Assembly (NCBI RefSeq): GCF_003008425.1 | Contig: NZ_PXOQ01000007.1 | Span: 644,419-708,418, forward strand | From: Aurantibacter aestuarii | GTDB lineage: Bacteria > Bacteroidota > Bacteroidia > Flavobacteriales > Flavobacteriaceae | Length of the DNA stretch: 64,000 bases | Direction of reading: 5' to 3' | Shown here: piece by piece, positions 17,022 through 25,747 of the stretch | Layout of the letters: each line of letters starts with the position of its first letter | Position numbering within the stretch: the stretch's first letter is position 1 | The notes under the pieces: model-generated | Databases searched by the model: none | Seen by the model: only the letters and a program-made list of their open reading frames with translations | What the model was told of the DNA's origin: nothing | Translations under genes and position numbers: made by a program

Positions 17022-17693
17022 TTAAAAATTCACAAATGCTATGATGTTTATTTGATCTCGACTACTTGTTTCAAAAAATTGGTTCATATAGCCTAGTTCA
17101 AGTTTTACGTGTTCCGAAAATTTATACCCTAAACCACCATATAAACGATTTCTATCAAAAACAGCACTTTCTGTATTTAAGAATATTTCGTTATAGGCCG
17201 AAAGATATAATGGATTTTTAGCATCTTTTTTGTATTGAAGCGGAATATTTATTCCCAGAAAATATCGAAATCGCATTTTAAAATCATCTTCAACAAAACG
17301 TTGCTCAAACCTATACCTGTGTTGTAAACTTACTTTTGAAAGCTGTTGCTTAGTTATAAATTGCTGAAAAATTCGGTGTTCGTTCACACTTATTTTTTCA
17401 TCACTTAGCCCCACATAGTTTTCGCTTAAAATATATCCGTAACCTAATAGTAAATTAGATTTACTTTCATTAAATGTATACCCAAATCCGGTTCTAAGTA
17501 ATAATTGCTCCAAGTCTCCTACAGCATCATAATTTCTGTATTGCACTTCATGATGCCAATTCCATTTTTCATTAAGCTGCTTGTTACCTATATAAATAAG
17601 CCAGTTTCCTAACTCACTGTCTTGTGAAAAACTTAGTTTTGGTAAACTAATAAAGAGGCTAAGGATAAGCAGAGTTTTAAATCTAAATTGCAT
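17022..17693 (-). CDS. DUF2490 outer-membrane beta-barrel-like protein
   Basis: A 223-residue protein with a Sec signal peptide (cleavage after about residue 23, SFS-QD) and repeated amphipathic strands with aromatic residues, ending in an aromatic strand (IIAFVNF) typical of outer-membrane barrels. GNWLIYIGNKQLNEKWNWHHEV matches the DUF2490 start. Its ATG overlaps the sulP stop by one base (TAATG), so translation is probably coupled. It may form an outer-membrane pore or sensor for the same anion pathway; that is inference from the operon. Confidence 0.85.
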   Translation of the reverse strand: MQFRFKTLLILSLFISLPKLSFSQDSELGNWLIYIGNKQLNEKWNWHHEVQYRNYDAVGDLEQLLLRTGFGYTFNESKSNLLLGYGYILSENYVGLSDEKISVNEHRIFQQFITKQQLSKVSLQHRYRFEQRFVEDDFKMRFRYFLGINIPLQYKKDAKNPLYLSAYNEIFLNTESAVFDRNRLYGGLGYKFSEHVKLELGYMNQFFETSSRDQINIIAFVNF

Positions 17694-19291
17694 TAAGCTA
17701 TTTTTTTAGGTTTTCCTTCCCTTGGTTCTAATTTAAAAAACTCAATAATGCTATCAGGATTTTCTACAATACCACGTTCCGAAATAATTTTAATATTAAT
17801 GTTTTTCTGCTTGGCTTTAAATGCAAAATCTTCTAAGATTTCGATAATATCATAATCTAAAAACTTTGTGTTTCTTACATCAAGTTCTAGATATGTATTC
17901 TCTTTTAAACTATTTAATTCATTTAAAATAGCACCTTTATTTATAAAAGTCACCTCTTCGGCAAAAGTCATTTTTATTTTTCCATCATCTATATCTTCTC
18001 CTTCTTTATGCAAGAAGTGTGAATTTTGATAACTTTTTATAAGTACCACTACAATACCAACTAAAAGCCCTAAACCTATTCCTACTAACAAATCAGTAAA
18101 AACAATACCAATTATTGTAATAAAAAATGGAACATATTGCTTCCAACCTAAGTCCCACATTTTTTTAAATAGTGCAGGTTTTGCTAATTTATAACCTACA
18201 ACCAATAGTATGGCTGCTAATACCGATAATGGAATCTTATTTAATAAATTAGGGATAAGTATTACAGAAATTAATAAGAAAAAACCATGTATAATTGCTG
18301 ACAGTTTAGTGCGACCTCCAGATTGAATATTAGCAGAACTACGAACAATTACCTGTGTAATTGGTAATCCACCAATCATACCTGAAATAATGTTTCCAGT
18401 ACCTTGAGCTAATAATTCTCTGTTTGTAGGAGTAACGTTTTTATTAGGATCTAGTTTATCTGTTGCTTCTACACATAGTAAAGTTTCTAAACTAGCTACT
18501 AATGCTATTGTAAATGCTGTTACCCAAACTTGAGGATTTGTTATTGCAGAAAAATTAGGGAATCTAAATTGACTGATAAACGAATCTAAACTATCTGGAA
18601 CAGGCACACTTACTAAATGCGTTTTACCTATGCTTATTGTTTCGTTGTCCTGAGTTACCAGATAAAATATAATACCTAAAGCTACAGCTACTAATGGACC
18701 TTGTATAACGGTGAATATTTTAGCTTTTTTTGAAAGTATATTATCCCAAATTAATAGTATAGCTAAGCCCGTTAAACCTATAACAAAAGAACCAATCTGT
18801 AGGTATTCTCCAATGTTTAATATCTCTGAAAAAGTGTTTTCACCATCTAATTGAAAAAATGCCCAGTCACCTTCAGGATCTCTATCTAAACCAAAAAAGT
18901 GAGGAATTTGCTTTAGTATAATGATAATCCCAATACCGGTAAGCATTCCTTTAATAACTGAAGAAGGAAAGTAATACCCAATAATACCGGCACGTAATAG
19001 ACCAAATAACAATTGAATAGCACCACCTAAAACGACTGCTACCAGAAAATTTTCGTAACCACCCAAGGTTCCAATTGCTGTTAATACTATAGCTGCTAAT
19101 CCTGCAGCAGGACCACTTACCCCAATTTTAGAGCCAGATAAGGCACCAACGACTATACCGCCTACAATACCAGCGATAAGACCAGAAAATAGTGGCGCAC
19201 CACTTGCTAAAGCAATACCTAAACAAAGTGGTAGTGCTACAAAAAATACCACTATACTAGCTGGTAAATCATGTTTTAATGTTTTAAACAT
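17693..19291 (-). CDS. SulP family anion transporter (bicarbonate or sulfate) with STAS domain
   Basis: A 532-residue SLC26/SulP transporter. The N-terminal membrane domain (about 5-410) has 10-12 or more hydrophobic segments and the family stretch GPAAGLAAIVLTAIG; the C-terminal STAS domain (about 425-530) includes VTFINKGAILNELNSL and LDVRNTKFLDYDII. The longer open frame starts at 19312, but MFKTLKHDLPASIVVFFVALPLCLGIALA at 19291 is the family N-terminus. The pairing with a carbonic anhydrase favours BicA-like bicarbonate transport over sulfate. Substrate is not proven by sequence. Confidence 0.9.
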   Translation of the reverse strand: MFKTLKHDLPASIVVFFVALPLCLGIALASGAPLFSGLIAGIVGGIVVGALSGSKIGVSGPAAGLAAIVLTAIGTLGGYENFLVAVVLGGAIQLLFGLLRAGIIGYYFPSSVIKGMLTGIGIIIILKQIPHFFGLDRDPEGDWAFFQLDGENTFSEILNIGEYLQIGSFVIGLTGLAILLIWDNILSKKAKIFTVIQGPLVAVALGIIFYLVTQDNETISIGKTHLVSVPVPDSLDSFISQFRFPNFSAITNPQVWVTAFTIALVASLETLLCVEATDKLDPNKNVTPTNRELLAQGTGNIISGMIGGLPITQVIVRSSANIQSGGRTKLSAIIHGFFLLISVILIPNLLNKIPLSVLAAILLVVGYKLAKPALFKKMWDLGWKQYVPFFITIIGIVFTDLLVGIGLGLLVGIVVVLIKSYQNSHFLHKEGEDIDDGKIKMTFAEEVTFINKGAILNELNSLKENTYLELDVRNTKFLDYDIIEILEDFAFKAKQKNINIKIISERGIVENPDSIIEFFKLEPREGKPKKIA

Positions 19292-19362
19292 ATAAAATGT
19301 ATTTATTTGCAATAATTAAAGTATTGCAGAATTAGAAATAATAAAATGTAATAATGTAAATT

Positions 19363-19674
19363 TTAAAAAGTAGTCATTATATCAGGAGGAGAAAACACCT
19401 GATTAATTTGCGGTTTTTGATACGATTTATAAAAATAAGCCGTAAAACCATTTGTTGTGTTTTCTTCAAAACAAACTTCATCTGAAGAATTTTTAATTAG
19501 AAAAATTTCTAATTCCTTTTGCTTTTCAGAGCCTTTTTCTTCTTCCTCTTCCTCGGAAAAATCTATAAGTAAGCTTTTCTCTATATCTAAATTAAAAGTA
19601 TAATTTAAGGTAGGCAAAGTTAAATTTGCCATAAAAATGAATGAGAAAAGAAAAGAGACAACAAATTTGATCAT
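19363..19674 (-). CDS. Small secreted or membrane-anchored acidic hypothetical protein
   Basis: A 103-residue protein with a hydrophobic N-terminus (1-26) that may be a signal peptide or anchor, then an acidic run of six glutamates near residues 42-47 (SEEEEEEKGSEKQKE) and a Y/F/P-rich C-terminus ending SPPDIMTTF. No family is recognised. It lies between the Bat operon and sulP on the same strand, 64 bp after the batE stop. A short hairpin (TACC/GGTA-type, 19674-19695) overlaps its ribosome binding region. Real-gene status is likely but not certain. Confidence 0.6.
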   Translation of the reverse strand: MIKFVVSFLFSFIFMANLTLPTLNYTFNLDIEKSLLIDFSEEEEEEKGSEKQKELEIFLIKNSSDEVCFEENTTNGFTAYFYKSYQKPQINQVFSPPDIMTTF

Positions 19675-19738
19675 TTTTTTACCTAAAGGGTAAAAATAAA
19701 ATAAACCAAAGAGATATCTGTTAATTTTTAATTAAATA

Positions 19739-20488
19739 TTAAAGAGATTTAATATCATTTTTTAAAATCCAACCCGATTTACCATTGGATAATTTAATTT
19801 TTTTCCAATTCTCTATAGTGTCTAAAACAGTAACTTTTGTTCCTTCATGTAGTATAAAGGCATCTTCACTTTTAAAATTAGCTTCAGTTTTAACCTTGCT
19901 TTCTTTAGAAAATACAATTGCAAAAGTTTTCATATCGATATTATTATATCTGTAATTGGCCACTCCTAAAGTAAATAGTCCAAAGAGTAAAAGCACAAAC
20001 CCTGCAATAAAAAAAATCCGTTTTACCTGAGTACGCTCAGTAAAAAAATAAATAATTAAAGCGGATGTAAAGAGTACAGAGCATATAATAGCCAAAACAG
20101 ACCATACCGTGGTGCTAAATGTTCTAGAAAAAGCATTCATATATTTGGTGTAGCCCATTTCGGGTAAAGTCTCAAAAGCATCTACCTTCATATTATTGGC
20201 AAATGCTAAATTTTGTAAAATATCCTTGTTATTAGGACTCAACTCGAGTGCCTTTTCATAATTATAGATACTTTGAGCAGTGTTATTTAATTTATAATGG
20301 GCATTACCCAAGTTAAAATATAACTCTGGAGACTCTTTTTTCAAACTCAATAATTGCTCATAAGTTTTTACGGCTTCCGAGTAGTTTTCGGTTTTGTAAA
20401 ACGTATTTGCTTTATCAAAAAGTGCGTCTTCCTGACTAAACGATATGGTTGTAAAGAAAACCAAAATATATAATATGAGGTATTTCAT
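19739..20488 (-). CDS. batE: BatE: TPR and SH3 domain membrane protein
   Basis: A 249-residue protein with a Sec signal peptide (1-18), TPR repeats (about 20-95, including ELYFNLGNAHYKLNNTAQSIYNYEKALELSP), two transmembrane helices (about 131-152 and 160-179), and a C-terminal SH3-like domain (about 190-249, HEGTKVTVLDTIENWKKIKLSNGKSGWILKND). This is the BatE layout. It is the last of the bat genes, 12 bp after batD. The Bat complex is linked to aerotolerance and envelope stress in Bacteroidota, but its biochemistry is unclear. Confidence 0.9.
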   Translation of the reverse strand: MKYLILYILVFFTTISFSQEDALFDKANTFYKTENYSEAVKTYEQLLSLKKESPELYFNLGNAHYKLNNTAQSIYNYEKALELSPNNKDILQNLAFANNMKVDAFETLPEMGYTKYMNAFSRTFSTTVWSVLAIICSVLFTSALIIYFFTERTQVKRIFFIAGFVLLLFGLFTLGVANYRYNNIDMKTFAIVFSKESKVKTEANFKSEDAFILHEGTKVTVLDTIENWKKIKLSNGKSGWILKNDIKSL

Positions 20489-20500
20489 AGTAACTCTGGT

Positions 20501-22267
20501 TTAATTAATTTCTTTATCTATTGAACTTATGGTCTCGGCAGCCTTATCATAATCTTGCTGCATAGTTACAGTTGTAATTGGTGAGTATCGTGCTTGTTCA
20601 CAACTTTCTAAAATAGATATGAACTGCGAGATACTTTCTTTAGTAACATCTCTTTCTTCCAAAATTGCCACTATTTTTTCCTTACTCATTTCACTAGTCT
20701 CTATTCTAAGTTTTGCTTTTAAATAATTGTGTAATGCTTTTTCAAGTGCTAAGTAAAATGGCACTTTGTCTCCAAGATTACGTTTGGCAGCTCCTAAATA
20801 TTTACGGGAAAGTCTACTTGCTTTTCTAGATTTGTTTCCGCTTACATCTGCCAAATAATCTTCGCGTTTACGGCGGATTATTAAAGCTAGAGGAATAGCA
20901 ATTAATGGCAATAATAAGGCATTCCAAAATCCTGTGGATTTATATAAATGGGTTTGCTCTGTACTTGTAAATGCAGTTTCTGTTTTAATATCTAAAAACT
21001 CTTTTTGATTGTCTTTAGATTTAGGTGTCGCATTTTCTTCTACAACTGTATTTTCTGTTGCTAAAGGTCCATTAATAACATCTATAATAATTTCCTGAGA
21101 GCTTAAGGTTTTATAGGTTTCCGTTTTAGGATCAAAATAGGAAAAGTTAATACTGGGTAGTGGGTATTTACCTTTAAATTGTGGCACAATGGTATAGATG
21201 TCACTTATTTTACCTTGCATTCCGGAACTATATGTATTTACTTTTTCACCACGTTCTGGTTCATAAACTTCTAAAGAGCTAGGCAGATTAATGCCAGGTA
21301 ATTCAAATAATTTTAAATTACCATTACCTGTAACTTCTATATTTAAGTTGAAAGATTCATTGGCGTCCAAACTGGTTTTGTCTGTTGTTGTTTTAAACGT
21401 AAAATCTCCAACCGCACCAGTAAAATTATCTGGTTTTCCTTCAAGAGGTAATGCTTTGACATCTACTATTTGCGTCCCGGTAGATATGGTTTTACGAACC
21501 TGTCTACTTAAAGGTCTTCCAAAGAAATCATATTGCCCGGTAGGAACATCTATACCGACATCTAAACTTAAAGGTTCAATTTTTAATTCGCCTGTTTTTT
21601 GAGGATATAATACAGCACGTCTTAAAATAACATAACGATATTCTTCCCCATTATATATGCCTTTAAAGACCTCTCGGGATTTTGTATCGATATTTTGACT
21701 CCAGAACCCATTAAACTCCGGATTATCTACTTCCCGCCAATTACTAACACTAGTTCTTGGGGCAACGTAAAGTCTATACTCTACCGTAATAGCTTCGTTT
21801 AAATAAGGTTTAGATTTTGAAAGATTAGCAGTAACGTGAATTTTATTATTAGCAATATAATCTGGATTGTTTGGATCCTTTGGGATGTCTATAGCTTTGG
21901 TGACGGTTATTTTTACTGGTGAGGTCTTATAAACCACACCTTCAACTTCTATTTCCGCCTGAGAAATGGTAAACGTTCCCTGACTGTTAGGCTGAAGAAA
22001 ATAGCTATAGGTTTTATTAAAACTACGGACACCATTCATCCAAGAATGACTAACCGATTGGTTTGGGCCGCCAACTACTGTAAATCCATTAAAATTTGGT
22101 GGGATAAAATTATCGCCATCCTCATTCATTTCAAAATCTATACGTAAGCGTTCATTAACCCCTAATGTGGTTTTGCTGGCTTTAGCTTCAAATTGTACCT
22201 GAGCAGTAATCATACTGGTAAAAACCAGCATCATTAATAATAAGCCTATACATTTTGAGTGTTTCAT
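20501..22267 (-). CDS. batD: BatD: large periplasmic Bat-complex protein
   Basis: A 588-residue BatD family protein with a signal peptide (about 1-22, ending MITAQ), several Ig-like beta domains (about 23-420; for example VGGPNQSVSHSWMNG), one transmembrane helix (about 445-465, LLPLIAIPLALIIRRKRED) and a cytoplasmic helical tail with RKYLGAAKRNL. The open frame reaches a TTG at 22291 that would overlap the batC stop; the ATG at 22267 directly precedes the signal peptide and is preferred. It lies between batC and batE in the usual order. Confidence 0.9.
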   Translation of the reverse strand: MKHSKCIGLLLMMLVFTSMITAQVQFEAKASKTTLGVNERLRIDFEMNEDGDNFIPPNFNGFTVVGGPNQSVSHSWMNGVRSFNKTYSYFLQPNSQGTFTISQAEIEVEGVVYKTSPVKITVTKAIDIPKDPNNPDYIANNKIHVTANLSKSKPYLNEAITVEYRLYVAPRTSVSNWREVDNPEFNGFWSQNIDTKSREVFKGIYNGEEYRYVILRRAVLYPQKTGELKIEPLSLDVGIDVPTGQYDFFGRPLSRQVRKTISTGTQIVDVKALPLEGKPDNFTGAVGDFTFKTTTDKTSLDANESFNLNIEVTGNGNLKLFELPGINLPSSLEVYEPERGEKVNTYSSGMQGKISDIYTIVPQFKGKYPLPSINFSYFDPKTETYKTLSSQEIIIDVINGPLATENTVVEENATPKSKDNQKEFLDIKTETAFTSTEQTHLYKSTGFWNALLLPLIAIPLALIIRRKREDYLADVSGNKSRKASRLSRKYLGAAKRNLGDKVPFYLALEKALHNYLKAKLRIETSEMSKEKIVAILEERDVTKESISQFISILESCEQARYSPITTVTMQQDYDKAAETISSIDKEIN

Positions 22268-22284
22268 TTTAAATCTCTCTGTAA

Positions 22285-23127
22285 TTACCAATCTTTATCG
22301 GTTTGTACTTTTACACCTTTAGCCTGTTGAGCATTTACTTTTTCTTGAACTTTCTTTTCCTGATTGTTCATGGCTTCCAGTAAATTTTTTATTTGTTGAG
22401 GAGACAATTGTCCTTTTTGTGGCTGTTGCTGTTTTTTATCTTCATCTCCTTTTCCAGCATCTTTTTTCTCGTCTTTAGGTTTGCCTTGATCGTCTTTGTC
22501 TTTGTTTTCCTGATCTTTATTCTCGTCGCCTTTATCTTTTTGATTTTGGTCTTTTTGGTCCTGCTCTTTTTCCTTTTCGTTGTTCTCCTTTTTGTCCTTA
22601 TCCTCGTTTTTTTCTTTATCCTTATTATTCTCACCGTCTTTATTTTCCTCCTGAGGTTTGTCGTCTTCTTGTTGTTTAGCACATTCTTTAGCTAAAGCGA
22701 AATTATAACGGGTTTCATCGTCTTTAGGATTATTTCTAAGTGCATTTTTATAAGCCTCAACCGCTTCTTTACACTTTTTTTCTTTCATTAAAATATTTCC
22801 AATATTATGAAAAGCTTTGTGTTTTTCATCTTTATCTACCGCATTTTTTGCAGCTTGTTGATTTCTATATAAAGCTTCTTCAAAATTTTCGTTTTTGTAA
22901 TAAGAGTGCGCTAAATTATAAGTACCTGCAACGCTTGAAGGTTTACTTGAAATGGCTTTTCTATAATCCATTTCTGCTTCAATAAATTGATTAGAACTTA
23001 TCTTATCGTTAGCAGAAACAATTAACTGTGTTGCTTTTTCTTCTTTTTTCTGAAGTGTTTTGTCTTCGTTCTGAGACCAAGATAATGTTGAAAAGGCGAT
23101 ACATATATAGAGAAAAAAATCCTTCAT
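22285..23127 (-). CDS. batC: BatC: TPR protein with long charged low-complexity region
   Basis: A 280-residue protein with a signal peptide (1 to about 18), two to three TPR repeats (about 30-150; AGTYNLAHSYYKNENFEEAL, AFHNIGNILMKEKKCKEAVEAYKNALRNNPKD), a roughly 85-residue region almost entirely of K, D, E, N and Q (about 155-240), and a short helical end. This fits BatC. The low-complexity DNA gives long open frames on both strands that are not genes. It lies between batB and batD, with an 18-bp gap to batD. Confidence 0.88.
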   Translation of the reverse strand: MKDFFLYICIAFSTLSWSQNEDKTLQKKEEKATQLIVSANDKISSNQFIEAEMDYRKAISSKPSSVAGTYNLAHSYYKNENFEEALYRNQQAAKNAVDKDEKHKAFHNIGNILMKEKKCKEAVEAYKNALRNNPKDDETRYNFALAKECAKQQEDDKPQEENKDGENNKDKEKNEDKDKKENNEKEKEQDQKDQNQKDKGDENKDQENKDKDDQGKPKDEKKDAGKGDEDKKQQQPQKGQLSPQQIKNLLEAMNNQEKKVQEKVNAQQAKGVKVQTDKDW

Positions 23128-23187
23128 AATTATTAAATTTGGGGCGTTAAAAGTATTAAATGACTGAAAATGATAGCGTTAAAACTT

Positions 23188-24225
23188 TTATAAATTCTCG
23201 TTAAACAGATTAAGTTTTTTAAGCCATGCTGTTTTTCGGTCTAATAATAATAAATCTATTAGAACAAAAAGTAGACCAAAACCAAGAAACCATTGGAACT
23301 GATCTTCAAAATCGGCAAATTGTTGAGATTCAAGTTCTGAGCGGTCTAATTTATCTAATTCTGTTTTTATTTTATCAACTACTTTTTGAGTAGAAGTTCC
23401 GTTTATATAAAATCCGTTTGCAGCCTGAGCAATGTTAATTAAGGTTTCTTCGTCTAACTTTGTAATAACGGTTTCGCCATTTTTATCTTTTTTATAACCT
23501 TGTAATACGCCATTTTGTTTTAATGGAATAGGTCCGCCTTTTGTATCTCCGACACCTACGGTAAAAATTTTAATACCTTGACTACTAGCTTCTTCAGCAA
23601 TTTCTAAAGATGCTTCGGTATGGTCTTCTCCATCAGAAATAATAATTAATACTCTATTTGTGTCTAGGTTTTCATCATAATAAGTTGTACTTAACTTAAT
23701 GGCTTCATTTATGGCAGTTCCTTGACTAGAAAGCATATCGGTATTCATGCTTTGAAGGAATAATTTTGCCGAACCATAATCTGTTGTAATAGGCAATTGA
23801 GGGAAAGCTTTACCTGCATAGGCAATAATCCCCACACGGTCACTAGCTAAACTATTAATAACCTGAGTGACTAATTGTTTTGCTTTGTCCAGACGGTTAG
23901 GTGCCATGTCCTCTGCCAACATACTTTTAGAAACGTCTACAGCAAAAACAATATCTAAGCCTTCACGCTTAACCGATTCTAGTTTTGTACCCATTTTAGG
24001 ATTTACCAATGCAACAATAAAACAGGCAAATGCTAAACACAATACTATAACTTTTAAGACTGGTTTAAAGGTAGATTTATTAGGGCTTAATTGCTTTAAT
24101 AATGCTGAATTTGCAAATTTTTTCTGAGTCTTTCTTTTCCAAAATTGAAGTACTAAAAAACCTACTATTATTAATGGAATAATTAGTAAAGCCCAAAACC
24201 ATATTTTTTCTTCAAATTGAATCAT
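23188..24225 (-). CDS. batB: BatB: von Willebrand factor A domain membrane protein
   Basis: A 345-residue protein with two N-terminal transmembrane helices (about 8-27 and 56-74), a VWA domain (about 88-290) with intact MIDAS D97-V-S-K-S101, and a C-terminal helix (about 309-330). This TM-TM-VWA-TM layout is shared with BatA. VWA/MIDAS domains bind a metal and mediate protein contacts, here probably in the periplasm. A flavodoxin-like gene separates it from batA. Confidence 0.92.
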   Translation of the reverse strand: MIQFEEKIWFWALLIIPLIIVGFLVLQFWKRKTQKKFANSALLKQLSPNKSTFKPVLKVIVLCLAFACFIVALVNPKMGTKLESVKREGLDIVFAVDVSKSMLAEDMAPNRLDKAKQLVTQVINSLASDRVGIIAYAGKAFPQLPITTDYGSAKLFLQSMNTDMLSSQGTAINEAIKLSTTYYDENLDTNRVLIIISDGEDHTEASLEIAEEASSQGIKIFTVGVGDTKGGPIPLKQNGVLQGYKKDKNGETVITKLDEETLINIAQAANGFYINGTSTQKVVDKIKTELDKLDRSELESQQFADFEDQFQWFLGFGLLFVLIDLLLLDRKTAWLKKLNLFNENL

Positions 24226-24240
24226 TTGTTTTTTATTCTA

Positions 24241-24750
24241 TTAGTTTAACGCTTGCTTTATAAAGGTTTTAATGTTTAATTGTACCTCTTCAGAAACGCT
24301 ATTATTTTTAACCCAAGTATGTAAATGACCTTTATAAGTCATTCCCAAATAATTGGCACTATTTTTAAATGGCATCTCAAATCCATCATAAAACGTGTTG
24401 TCGTTACTTATACTTACACTTAGCATTTTAAAGCCTCTTAATTTTCTACCGTAATCTGTTTTGTCATTTAAAAAATCTGAAATACGATCAAAAAACACTT
24501 TCAATAATCCACTCATACTATACCAGTAAATAGGTGTGACAAATATGATGGTTTTATAGTTTGTTACGATGTCTTTAAACAGCGGTTGAAAATCATCGTC
24601 TCTATTTTTATAATCGTAATCATAATGTCCAATCTGTAGTAAATTTAAATCCACCACATCAAAACCAGATTGGAGTTTTATTTCATTAACAATTTTACTG
24701 GTGTTTCCAGTGCTTCTTGAACTTGCTTGTATAATAACACCTTTAAACAA
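24241..24750 (-). CDS. Flavodoxin-fold NAD(P)H-dependent oxidoreductase inside the bat operon
   Basis: A 169-residue flavodoxin-like FMN reductase family protein. The phosphate-binding loop SSRSTGNTSKI (about 10-20) and the FMN-contact stretch TPIYWYSMSGLLKVFFDR (about 73-90) are clear. There is no signal peptide, so it is cytoplasmic. Its start overlaps the end of batA by 8 bp and batB follows after 15 bp, so it is expressed with the VWA genes. It is not one of the usual Bat components and may link the complex to redox state, which is inference. Confidence 0.85.
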   Translation of the reverse strand: MFKGVIIQASSRSTGNTSKIVNEIKLQSGFDVVDLNLLQIGHYDYDYKNRDDDFQPLFKDIVTNYKTIIFVTPIYWYSMSGLLKVFFDRISDFLNDKTDYGRKLRGFKMLSVSISNDNTFYDGFEMPFKNSANYLGMTYKGHLHTWVKNNSVSEEVQLNIKTFIKQALN

Positions 24751-25747
24751 AACTTCTAAAAACTGTAAAACGCAACAATATTTCTACTAATAACAATAGC
24801 ATAGCAATTAGTAATAACGGTCTAAATAACTCTTTATAACTGGTAAACTTTAATTCTTCAACATCTGTTTTTTCGAGCTTATTAATTTCGTCGTAAATGG
24901 TTTCTAATTTTTTATTATTGGTCGCTCTAAAATATTTACCACCGGTTTGTGCTGCAATATCTTTTAATAAAGCTTCATCAATTTCTACTTTTGTATTACC
25001 GTATTGAAATTGACCATTAGGCTTTAATCTTACTGGCGATAATGCCATACCATTTGTTCCCAGACCAATGGTATAGGTTTTAATACCAAACTCTTTAGCC
25101 AACTCGCTTGCAATTTTTGGATTAATAGATCCAGCATTATTTACACCATCTGTAAGTAAAATAATAACCTTGCTTTTTGCTTTACTGTCTTTTAATCGGT
25201 TAACAGAAGTTGCAAGACCCATTCCTATCGCAGTTCCACCTTCTATAATCGTATTATATTCAATACTTTCTAATGAACGTAAGACAATACTTTTATCACT
25301 TGTAATAGGTGTTTTTGTGTAACTTTCACCTGCATATTCTACTAAACCAATACGGTCGTTAGGTCTACCTTTAATAAACTCTGCGGCAACATTTTTTAAA
25401 GCTTCTAATCGGTTAGGTTTTAAATCTCTTGCCAACATACTAGCAGAGACATCTATTGCCATAACAATATCTATACCTTTTGTTGTTTTTGTTTTTGTGG
25501 TGGTATTAGATGTTCTTGGGCGCGCCAAAGCTGTAATAATAAATACCAAAGCTAACAGTCGTGCAACAAATAAAAGGTGTTTTAGTTTAGGCAGTAAAGA
25601 GTTTGATACATTAAATCCTTTTAAACTTGAAAGTTTTAATTCTGCAGTTTGATTTTTATATTTCAAAATATACCAAACTATGGCAAGTGGAAGTACCAGT
25701 AATAGCCAAAAGAATGATGGATTTAAAAATGTAACGCCTTCTAACAT
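24743..25747 (-). CDS. batA: BatA: von Willebrand factor A domain membrane protein
   Basis: A 334-residue protein with two N-terminal hydrophobic segments (about 10-28 and 58-76), a VWA domain (about 91-285) with the MIDAS motif D99-V-S-A-S103 and the second MIDAS threonine in GGTAIG, and a C-terminal helix (about 308-328). It overlaps the upstream 566-residue gene by one base and the downstream flavodoxin gene by 8 bp, which suggests tight translational coupling. The order moxR-DUF58-X-batA is the usual flavobacterial layout. Confidence 0.92.
   Translation of the reverse strand: MLEGVTFLNPSFFWLLLVLPLAIVWYILKYKNQTAELKLSSLKGFNVSNSLLPKLKHLLFVARLLALVFIITALARPRTSNTTTKTKTTKGIDIVMAIDVSASMLARDLKPNRLEALKNVAAEFIKGRPNDRIGLVEYAGESYTKTPITSDKSIVLRSLESIEYNTIIEGGTAIGMGLATSVNRLKDSKAKSKVIILLTDGVNNAGSINPKIASELAKEFGIKTYTIGLGTNGMALSPVRLKPNGQFQYGNTKVEIDEALLKDIAAQTGGKYFRATNNKKLETIYDEINKLEKTDVEELKFTSYKELFRPLLLIAMLLLLVEILLRFTVFRSFV

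Noticed and set aside
19674-19695. Terminator after batE
   Set aside because: On the minus strand the short hairpin is followed by A residues and the ATG of the next gene, not by T.
22389-22695. Long open frames on both strands through the batC low-complexity region
   Set aside because: They mirror the K/D/E/Q-rich codons of batC. The translations are monotonous (K/R/T- or F/L/V-rich) and match nothing plausible.
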